In this document: positions 1 through 4,454 of the stretch, piece by piece
Layout: each line of letters starts with the position of its first letter
Numbering within the stretch: position 1 is the stretch's first letter
Assembly: GCA_031273445.1 (NCBI GenBank)
Contig: JAISRV010000126.1
Location: forward strand, 1-5,648
Direction of reading: 5' to 3'
Source of the DNA: Candidatus Adiutrix sp.
Lineage (GTDB): Bacteria; Desulfobacterota; Desulfarculia; Adiutricales; Adiutricaceae
DNA: 5,648 nucleotides
Notes under the pieces: generated by a model
What the model saw: the letters and a program-made list of their open reading frames with translations, nothing else
What the model was told of the DNA's origin: nothing
The model's database searches: none
Translations under genes and position numbers: made by a program

Positions 1-987
1 TGCCGCAAGGCCTTCGCCCTCGTGCGGCCGCCGGGCCATCACGCCATGCGCGTCGTCCACGGCGGGCGCGGCTTTTGCAACATCAACAATGAAGCCATAA
101 TGATCGAGCGCCTGCGTCATGAATACGGGGTCAGGCGCGTGGCCGTCGTCGACACCGACTGCCATCACGGCGACGGCACCCAGGACATCTATTGGCATGA
201 CCCGGAGACTCTTTTCATCAGCTTCCATCAGGACGGCCGCACCCTCTATCCCGGCTCCGGCTTCCCCTCCGAATTGGGCGGCCCCAAAGCCCTGGGCGCG
301 ACGGTCAATATTCCCCTGCCGCCGGGCACGGGCGACGAAGGCTTTCTTTTGGCCGCCCGCCACATCGCGCGCCCGATTCTGGATGAATGGCGGCCCGAAC
401 TGATAGTCAATTCCGCCGGCCAGGACAACCACTTCAGCGACCCCATCACCAACATGAAGATCACCGCCCACGGCTACGCCGAGCTCTCCGCCGTCATCAA
501 CCCCGACATCGCCGTGCTTGAAGGCGGCTACTCCATACGCGGGGCCCTGCCCTATCTCAACCTGGCCATCGCCATGTCCATGGCCGGGCTGGACTGGCGC
601 CAGGTCAAAGAGCCCCTGCCGCCCCGCCGGCAACTGGCCGACGCGCCCGAGACGCTGGATTACATAAAAAAACTGGGCGATGAAATTCGCCGGCTGCGCC
701 GCGCCGCCTCGCCGGAAAAAACCGGCGCCCGTCTGGAAAATCACTGGTGGGTGCGCGAAACCAGCATTTTTTACGACGCCCACCCCCTGAACGGAGAAGG
801 GCGGGCCGACCCCGGCTTTTTCGGCCCCTTGAGCGAAAGGCGCCGGGAAGAGTTGTACGACTGCCCGGATTGCCCCGGCCTTCTGATCACCCACACCCGC
901 TCTGAGGCCAGCCCGCCTTCCGTCCACGTCAGCCTGCCCCATGAGCCCTGCCCGCGCTGCCAGGCCCTGGCCGAAAAGAAAAAGTAG
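1..987 (+). CDS. Histone deacetylase family protein (zinc-dependent deacetylase/amidohydrolase), 5'-truncated by window edge
   Basis: The frame is open from base 1, so the true start lies upstream; 328 codons are visible. Numbering from the first visible codon, the class I/II HDAC active site is complete: the RPPGHHA motif with the paired histidines H13-H14, the D51-x-D53-x-H55-H56-G-D58 motif giving two zinc ligands (D53, H55), the third ligand D142 in SAGQDNH, and the catalytic tyrosine Y177 in LEGGY. The family hydrolyses acetyl-lysine, acetylpolyamines or related amides in the cytoplasm; the substrate here cannot be read from sequence. After the catalytic fold comes an extension of roughly 130 residues with two CxxC pairs (C288/C291 and C317/C320), a possible zinc ribbon. 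The gene ends in a lysine-rich stretch, and its TAG is immediately followed by a module 2 remnant. AcuC-type and acetylpolyamine amidohydrolase-type functions are both possible. Confidence 0.93.
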   Translation, partial: CRKAFALVRPPGHHAMRVVHGGRGFCNINNEAIMIERLRHEYGVRRVAVVDTDCHHGDGTQDIYWHDPETLFISFHQDGRTLYPGSGFPSELGGPKALGATVNIPLPPGTGDEGFLLAARHIARPILDEWRPELIVNSAGQDNHFSDPITNMKITAHGYAELSAVINPDIAVLEGGYSIRGALPYLNLAIAMSMAGLDWRQVKEPLPPRRQLADAPETLDYIKKLGDEIRRLRRAASPEKTGARLENHWWVRETSIFYDAHPLNGEGRADPGFFGPLSERRREELYDCPDCPGLLITHTRSEASPPSVHVSLPHEPCPRCQALAEKKK

Positions 988-1004
988 CGACGCGACTGGT
1001 TGAG
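987..1004 (+). repeat. Module 2 remnant (tail only) abutting the HDAC stop codon
   Basis: GCGACGCGACTGGTTGAG begins on the last base of the TAG stop. It matches the tail of module 2 at 3566-3586 and 4359-4384 apart from a short internal deletion. The GTCGCCCC stem is absent, so this is either a truncated copy or the right half of one whose left part was lost at the gene end. Confidence 0.6.
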
Positions 1005-1021
1005 GGGCCAAAAAGGCCTCC

Positions 1022-1053
1022 AGCCAGGCAAAAATCGCATTTTTTGCCTGGCT
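1022..1053. repeat. Module 3 hairpin, array copy 1
   Basis: Perfect 13-bp inverted repeat: AGCCAGGCAAAAA, loop TCGCAT, then TTTTTGCCTGGCT. The A/T run lies next to the loop and the GC pairs lie at the base, the reverse of an intrinsic terminator, so it is called a palindromic repeat. It sits just downstream of the HDAC stop and could still slow transcription or protect the mRNA 3' end. Confidence 0.85.
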
Positions 1054-1097
1054 GCGACCCCGCCGGCCAAGCCGATCATCTATATTTACAATAGCCG

Positions 1098-1119
1098 GTC
1101 GCCCCCGGAGAGGGGCGAC
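1098..1119. repeat. Module 2 hairpin, array copy 1
   Basis: GTCGCCCC and GGGGCGAC form a perfect 8-bp stem around the loop CGGAGA, followed by GGAGCGAAGCGACTCCTTGAG. The same stem and loop recur without change at 1234, 3549 and 4342. Confidence 0.85.
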
Positions 1120-1158
1120 GGAGCGAAGCGACTCCTTGAGAGGCCTATAAACTCGCTC

Positions 1159-1188
1159 GCCAGGCAAAAATCGCATTTTTTGCCTGGC
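1159..1188. repeat. Module 3 hairpin, array copy 2
   Basis: 12-bp stem GCCAGGCAAAAA / TTTTTGCCTGGC with loop TCGCAT, exactly 136 bases after the equivalent pairs of copy 1. The outermost A-T pair of copy 1 is lost (C1158 faces T1189). Confidence 0.85.
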
Positions 1189-1233
1189 TACGACCCCGCC
1201 GGCCAAGCCGATCATCTATATTTACAATAGCCG

Positions 1234-1255
1234 GTCGCCCCCGGAGAGGGGCGAC
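1234..1255. repeat. Module 2 hairpin, array copy 2
   Basis: Identical stem and loop to the copy at 1098, displaced by 136 bases, followed by GGAGCGAAGCGACTGCTTGAG. Confidence 0.85.
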
Positions 1256-1294
1256 GGAGCGAAGCGACTGCTTGAGAGGCCTATAAACTCGCTC

Positions 1295-1324
1295 GTCAGG
1301 CAAAAATCGCATTTTTTGCCTGGC
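1295..1324. repeat. Module 3 hairpin, array copy 3
   Basis: Same hairpin as copies 1 and 2, with C to T at 1296. In RNA this change keeps pairing as a U-G wobble with G1323. The repeat match ends about 30 bases later, just before the mrp promoter. Confidence 0.8.
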
Positions 1325-1366
1325 TACGACCCCGCCGGCCAAGCCGATCATCTATACTTAATATCG

Positions 1367-1394
1367 TTGACAGGCCGTTTTAATGGTGTATCAT
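1367..1394 (+). promoter_or_regulatory. Sigma70-type promoter for mrp
   Basis: A consensus -35 box TTGACA (1367-1372) is followed after 16 bases by TATCAT (1389-1394), five of six matches to the -10 consensus. Transcription would begin near 1401, leaving a leader of about 25 bases with the mrp Shine-Dalgarno AAGGGAG at 1410-1416. The promoter lies in unique sequence right after the repeat array. The overlapping CATAAT (1392-1397) would need a 19-base spacer and is less likely. Confidence 0.65.
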
Positions 1395-1426
1395 AATCAA
1401 GCGCAAATGAAGGGAGCGATACTGAA

Positions 1427-2269
1427 ATGAGCGAATGCGAAGTCGGCGGCGGCTGCGACAGTTGCCGCGAAGAATGCGGGGAGCGTTTGAGCCCGGATAA
1501 CCTGGCGGCCAAACCACACGAACTCAGCGACATTAAAAAAGTTTTCGGCGTGGTCAGCGGCAAGGGCGGCGTAGGCAAATCCCTCGTCGCCGCGGTTCTG
1601 GCGGTGTTGATGAAACGTCGCGGCCACAGCGCCGCCATACTTGACGCCGACATCACCGGCCCCTCCATCCCGCGCGCCTTCGGTCTGTTCCGGCGCGCCG
1701 GGATGAATGAACTGGGGCTGTATCCGGTCATGACCAAAACCGGCATTGAAGTCATGTCGCTGAATCTTCTGATCGAAAATGAAAGCGACCCGGTCATCTG
1801 GCGCGGCCCGGTCATCGGCGGAACGGTGAAGCAGTTCTGGACCGACGTCATCTGGGGCGAGGTCGACTTCATGTTCATCGACATGCCGCCCGGCACCGGC
1901 GACGTGCCGTTGACCGTCTTTCAATCCCTCAAACTCGACGGCGTCGTCGTCGTCGCTTCGCCGCAGGAACTGGTCTCCATGATCGTGGAAAAAGCGCTCA
2001 ACATGGCCCGGATGATGAATATCCCCATTCTGGGCCTGGTGGAAAATATGAGCTATCTTAAATGCCCTGACTGCGGCCGGGAAATTCTGCCTTTCGGCCC
2101 CAGCCGCGCTGAGGAAACAGCCTTACGGCATGGGCTCAAAAACGTTTGGCGCATTCCCCTGGATTCGTCCATCGCCGAGGCCTGCGACCGCGGCGAGGTC
2201 GAATCGCTGGGCGGCGAGTGGCTGGAAGGTCTGGCCGCGGAACTGGAAAATCAGGCCGCGGCGAGATAA
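1427..2269 (+). CDS. mrp: Mrp/NBP35-family iron-sulfur cluster carrier ATPase
   Basis: A complete 280-residue member of the Mrp/ApbC/NBP35 P-loop ATPases, which bind and transfer Fe-S clusters in the cytoplasm. The deviant Walker A SGKGGVGKS (44-52) has the signature lysine K46 and P-loop lysine K51. The switch I region DADITGPSIPRAFG (73-86) and Walker B-like IDMPPGTGD (151-159) follow, and the bridging-cluster CxxC pair is C213/C216 in KCPDCG. The N-terminus adds C4, C10, C13 and C17 (spacing C-x5-C-x2-C-x3-C), reminiscent of the extra cluster-binding region of eukaryotic NBP35 but with different spacing. The start is supported by AAGGGAG ten bases upstream and by the promoter at 1367. The last codons (LAAELENQAAAR) are duplicated downstream of the stop. 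It is the first of three co-directional genes. Identity is firm; the target apoproteins are unknown. Confidence 0.95.
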   Translation: MSECEVGGGCDSCREECGERLSPDNLAAKPHELSDIKKVFGVVSGKGGVGKSLVAAVLAVLMKRRGHSAAILDADITGPSIPRAFGLFRRAGMNELGLYPVMTKTGIEVMSLNLLIENESDPVIWRGPVIGGTVKQFWTDVIWGEVDFMFIDMPPGTGDVPLTVFQSLKLDGVVVVASPQELVSMIVEKALNMARMMNIPILGLVENMSYLKCPDCGREILPFGPSRAEETALRHGLKNVWRIPLDSSIAEACDRGEVESLGGEWLEGLAAELENQAAAR

Positions 2270-2348
2270 AATTATCGCTAATGTCAAGAGACTGTTCAGG
2301 AAGGTCTGGCCGCGGAACTGAAAAATCAGGCCGCGGCGAGATAAAATT
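2224..2348 (+). repeat. Direct duplication of the mrp 3' end (50 bp, 75-bp offset)
   Basis: Bases 2224-2273, the last 15 codons plus TAA of mrp and four more bases, recur at 2299-2348 with one mismatch (G2246 versus A2321). The 75-bp offset is a multiple of three, so the second copy keeps the mrp frame and encodes EGLAAELKNQAAAR before its own TAA at 2342-2344. TAA stops at 2267 and 2279 prevent its translation as part of Mrp. Each copy contains a stem GCCGCGG/CCGCGGC (2234-2262 and 2309-2337) with an inner CTG/CAG pair. This occupies most of the mrp-obg gap. Confidence 0.92.
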
Positions 2349-2390
2349 TTAACAGGCCGGCGGCGGAGCCGCTTATTCGGCGAGTCAACA

Positions 2391-3470
2391 ATGAAATTTG
2401 TCGATCAGGCGAAAATATACATAAGCTCGGGCCACGGCGGGGCCGGCTGCGTCAGTTTTCGCCGGGAAAAATATATCCCCAGGGGCGGCCCCGACGGCGG
2501 CGACGGCGGCCGGGGCGGGGATGTGATCATAGAAGCGGTCAGTCAAAAGGAAACGCTTTTGCGCTTTCATCTCAACCAGCACTTCAAAGCCGGCAACGGC
2601 CGCCCCGGCCAGGGCCGCCGGAAAAGCGGCGAGGCCGGCGCCGACATGCGCCTGGCCGCCCCCCCCGGCACGGTTATTTTCGACGCCGACAGCGGGGAGA
2701 AGCTGGCGGACCTGGCCGCGGCCGGATCGCTCTTCATCGCCGCCAAAGGCGGGCGCGGCGGCCAGGGCAACAGCCATTTCGCCTCCGGCGGACATCGCGC
2801 CCCCCGCTACGCCCAACCCGGCGAAGAGGGGCAAAGCCGCCGGCTGGTTTTGGAACTGCGCCTTCTGGCCGACGCCGGCCTGGTCGGCTACCCCAACGTC
2901 GGCAAGTCCACCCTTATTTCAAAAGTGTCCGCGGCCCGGCCCAAAATCGCGGATTACCCCTTCACCACGCTTGCGCCCAATCTGGGGGTGGTGGCGGTGG
3001 AAGACGGCGACCGGGGAGGCGACGGCCCCTCTTTCGTTCTGGCCGACCTGCCGGGCCTCATTGACGGCGCGGCCAAAGGGGCCGGGCTGGGCCACAGGTT
3101 CCTGAAGCATCTTTCACGCTGCGCGGTGCTGGTGCACGTTCTGGATCCCCTAAGGCTGGACCTGGCGGCCCCTGAGCGCGACCTGGCCAAAATCATCAAA
3201 GAACTGCGGGCCTTCGACCGGGAGCTGGCCAAAAAGCCCAAGCTCGTCGCCATAAGCAAAATGGATCTGGCCGAAGGGGCAACCGCCCTGGCGGCTCTGC
3301 GCAAAGCCAAACCGCGCACCCCCCTTTACCCCTTTTCCTCGGCCACGGGTCAGGGCCTTTTGGAGCTTAAACGCGCCATCTGGCGCCACATTGAAAACTA
3401 CCGGCAGACGGAAGCGGCCCAGGCCGAAAAATTTGTTTCATCGCTCATTTGTTCCGTTAGTTACGCCTGA
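2391..3470 (+). CDS. obg: Obg-family GTPase (ribosome-associated) with a repeat-encoded C-terminal tail
   Basis: A 359-residue Obg/CgtA GTPase, involved in 50S ribosome maturation and stress or growth control. Residues 1-157 are the glycine-rich Obg fold, starting MKFVDQAKIYISSGHGGAGC. The G domain follows: G1 GYPNVGKST (166-174), G2 YPFTT (189-193), G3 DLPG (219-222), G4 SKMD (289-292, serine replacing the usual asparagine) and G5 SSA (316-318). The G domain ends near residue 345 and no OCT domain follows. From K347 the protein is encoded by repeat module 1, giving KFVSSLICSVSYA, and the TGA stop lies inside that repeat. The ATG matches the family start although only a weak GGCGAG precedes it. 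The common rplU-rpmA neighbours are absent; it lies 121 bases after mrp. The G-domain identity is certain; whether the tail is functional is unknown. Confidence 0.96.
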   Translation: MKFVDQAKIYISSGHGGAGCVSFRREKYIPRGGPDGGDGGRGGDVIIEAVSQKETLLRFHLNQHFKAGNGRPGQGRRKSGEAGADMRLAAPPGTVIFDADSGEKLADLAAAGSLFIAAKGGRGGQGNSHFASGGHRAPRYAQPGEEGQSRRLVLELRLLADAGLVGYPNVGKSTLISKVSAARPKIADYPFTTLAPNLGVVAVEDGDRGGDGPSFVLADLPGLIDGAAKGAGLGHRFLKHLSRCAVLVHVLDPLRLDLAAPERDLAKIIKELRAFDRELAKKPKLVAISKMDLAEGATALAALRKAKPRTPLYPFSSATGQGLLELKRAIWRHIENYRQTEAAQAEKFVSSLICSVSYA

Positions 3471-3491
3471 CCATTTCAGGGGCTGACAGCC
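3430..3491 (+). repeat. Module 1, copy A, forming the obg 3' end
   Basis: About 62 bp, running from AATTTGTTTCATCGCTCATT to GGGGCTGACAGCC, closely matching copies at 4175 and 4259. It encodes the last 13 residues of Obg, in the same phase as copy B in purH. Where the other copies have CCCCG, this one has CCTGA, which supplies the obg stop (3468-3470) and makes an alternative stem CCTGA/TCAGG (3466-3480). Confidence 0.88.
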
Positions 3492-3509
3492 GATCAAGGG
3501 CTGACAGCC
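3481..3509. repeat. Two copies of the near-palindrome GGCTGACAGCC
   Basis: GGCTGACAGCC (a 5-bp inverted repeat around one base) lies at 3481-3491 as the end of module 1 and again at 3499-3509. It also ends module 1 copy B at 4227-4237; copy C has GGTTAACAGCC instead. It may be a small duplicated repeat end or a protein-binding site; the sequence does not decide. Confidence 0.6.
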
Positions 3510-3547
3510 GGCGCTTATAAGGCGAAGGCGAGCATTTTTAAAAAGCC

Positions 3548-3586
3548 GGTCGCCCCCGGAGAGGGGCGACTGAGCGACTGGTTGAG
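3548..3586. repeat. Module 2, copy upstream of purH
   Basis: The GTCGCCCC/GGGGCGAC hairpin (3549-3570, loop CGGAGA) is followed by TGAGCGACTGGTTGAG, a slightly shortened form of the tail in the 4342 copy. TTTAAAAAG precedes it here and also at 4331. It ends one base before the purH Shine-Dalgarno (GGAG, 3588-3591), so as an RNA hairpin it would lie in the purH leader. Confidence 0.85.
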
Positions 3587-3601
3587 CGGAGAAAATAAGT
3601 C

Positions 3602-4210
3602 ATGAACAAAATTAAAATCGAACGAGCCCTGATCAGCGTTTCCGACAAGACCGGCCTGGAGGAGTTCGCCCGCCTTTTGGCGGAAGCGGGCCTGGAAATC
3701 CTTTCCACCGGCGGCACCGCCAAAACCCTGGCCGCCGCGGGCCTCAAGGTCACGGAAGTTTCCGCCTACACGGGCGCCCCTGAAATCCTGGGCGGCCGGG
3801 TCAAAACGCTGCACCCCAAAATTCACGCCGGCATCCTTTACCGCCGCGGCGCGCCGGAACATGAAGCCCAGATGCGCGAAATGGGCTTCAGCCCCATCGA
3901 CCTGGTGGTCGTGAACCTTTACCCCTTTGAAGAAACCATCGCCAGGGCCGACGTCGCCCCTGAAGAAGCCATCGAAAAAATCGACATAGGCGGCCCCTGC
4001 CTGCTGCGGGCCGCGGCCAAAAATTTCGACGCCGTCGCCGCTGTCTGCGATCCCGGCGACTACCCCCTGGTGGCGGCCGAGCTAAAAAAAATCGGGGGCG
4101 TCGCCCCCGAAACACGCCGCCTTCTGGCCGCCAAAGCCTTCAGGCGCATCAGCGCCTATGACCAAGCCATCTCCAATTTTGTTTCATCGCTCATTTGCTC
4201 CGTTCGTTAG
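3602..4210 (+). CDS. purH: IMP cyclohydrolase domain of PurH, without the AICAR transformylase domain
   Basis: A 202-residue protein covering only the N-terminal IMP cyclohydrolase (MGS-like) half of PurH, which closes FAICAR to IMP in the last step of purine synthesis. It begins like family members (ISVSDKTGL, 11-19), with GGAG ten bases upstream. Residues matching the catalytic set described for ATIC are present: K68 in GGRVKTLHP, Y107 in NLYPF, D128 in IDIGG and K140 in AAAKN. The domain ends normally at AFRRISAYDQAISN. Module 1 then supplies FVSSLICSVR and the TAG stop. Full-length PurH is a little over 500 residues, so roughly 320 are missing, and no AICAR transformylase sequence appears in the following 245 bases. 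It may be a naturally split enzyme with the transformylase elsewhere, as reported for some anaerobes, or a gene cut by the repeat. The intact active site favours a working cyclohydrolase. Confidence 0.9.
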   Translation: MNKIKIERALISVSDKTGLEEFARLLAEAGLEILSTGGTAKTLAAAGLKVTEVSAYTGAPEILGGRVKTLHPKIHAGILYRRGAPEHEAQMREMGFSPIDLVVVNLYPFEETIARADVAPEEAIEKIDIGGPCLLRAAAKNFDAVAAVCDPGDYPLVAAELKKIGGVAPETRRLLAAKAFRRISAYDQAISNFVSSLICSVR

Positions 4211-4237
4211 GCCCCGCCATTTCAGGGGCTGACAGCC
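4175..4237 (+). repeat. Module 1, copy B, forming the purH 3' end
   Basis: 63 bp from AATTTTGTTTCATCGCTC to GGGGCTGACAGCC. It encodes the last 11 residues of the purH product in the same phase as copy A in obg. The stop is TAG at 4208-4210, where copy C has TAC. A GCCCC/GGGGC stem (4211-4229, 9-base loop) follows the stop directly. Confidence 0.9.
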
Positions 4238-4258
4238 GACAGTTCTCAGGTGTAGGCG

Positions 4259-4322
4259 AATTTTTGTCTCATCGCTCATTTGTTCCGTTCGTTACGCCCC
4301 GCCATTTCAGGGGTTAACAGCC
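4259..4322. repeat. Module 1, copy C, intergenic
   Basis: 64 bp from AATTTTTGTCTCATCGCTC to GGGGTTAACAGCC, 84 bases downstream of copy B. It has one extra T in the opening T run and is not part of a gene. It keeps the GCCCC/GGGGC stem and is the best guide to the non-coding form of the module. Confidence 0.88.
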
Positions 4323-4340
4323 AGTGGTTCTTTAAAAAGA

Positions 4341-4384
4341 GGTCGCCCCCGGAGAGGGGCGACGGAGCGAAGCGACTGGTTGAG
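4341..4384. repeat. Module 2, copy between purH and the HAD gene
   Basis: The GTCGCCCC/GGGGCGAC hairpin (4342-4363) is followed by the full tail GGAGCGAAGCGACTGGTTGAG. It lies 19 bases after module 1 copy C, as module 2 follows module 1 in the obg-purH gap, and 17 bases before a module 3 hairpin. Confidence 0.87.
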
Positions 4385-4401
4385 AAGGGACAAAGCAATT
4401 C

Positions 4402-4431
4402 GCCGGGCAAAAATCACATTTTTTGCCCGGC
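4402..4431. repeat. Module 3 hairpin between convergent genes
   Basis: 12-bp stem GCCGGGCAAAAA / TTTTTGCCCGGC with loop TCACAT. Compared with the array copies, the A-T pair in the stem is a G-C pair, with both sides changed together. It lies about 24 bases past the end of the minus-strand HAD gene and downstream of purH, so it might help separate the two transcripts, though a U-run outside the stem is missing. Confidence 0.85.
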
Positions 4432-4454
4432 TACGACCCAGCCCCGCTAAGGCT

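Larger units (their letters stand above)
992..1358 (+). repeat. Tandem array, about 2.7 copies of a 136-bp unit
   Basis: Copies start at 992, 1128 and 1264, each at GCGACT; the third stops after about 95 bases. GATCATCTATA recurs at 1074, 1210 and 1346, confirming the 136-base period. Copies 2 and 3 differ by only a few bases over the shared part (for example C1134/G1270 and C1160/T1296), and copies 1 and 2 are nearly identical from 1024 onward, so the duplication looks recent. Copy 1 differs in its first 30 bases. Each full unit contains one module 3 hairpin, a short AT-rich stretch (TATATTTACAATAG) and one module 2 hairpin. This array fills most of the 439-base gap between the HDAC gene and mrp; no credible gene is seen there. 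The period is not a multiple of three, so the array is not a conserved coding repeat. Confidence 0.95.

Noticed and set aside
1081..1094. TATATT/TACAAT in each 136-bp unit as a -10 box for small RNAs
   Set aside because: No acceptable -35 lies 15-19 bases upstream; the nearest TTG is more than 30 bases away.
1000..1230. Open frame of 76 codons in the repeat array
   Set aside because: It is made entirely of 136-bp repeat sequence, shifts frame between copies and lacks a ribosome binding site or recognisable protein features. It is an accidental extension of the HDAC frame.
1022..1324. Module 3 hairpins as intrinsic terminators
   Set aside because: The T run is inside the stem next to the loop, and the sequence after the stem is GC-rich, so the usual GC-stem-then-U-tract order is reversed.
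1022..1358. CRISPR-like array
   Set aside because: The units are direct tandem copies with a 136-bp period and near-identical sequence throughout; there are no unique spacers and no cas genes in the window.
1348..1924. Two long minus-strand open frames over the mrp gene
   Set aside because: They lie antisense to a clearly conserved Mrp coding sequence, have composition typical of GC-rich shadow frames and show no known motifs.
2360..2377. GCGGC-GGA-GCCGC hairpin followed by TTATT, possible terminator after mrp
   Set aside because: The stem is only 5 bp and the T run is short and broken. It lies 19 bases before the obg start, so a strong terminator here would leave obg without a visible promoter.
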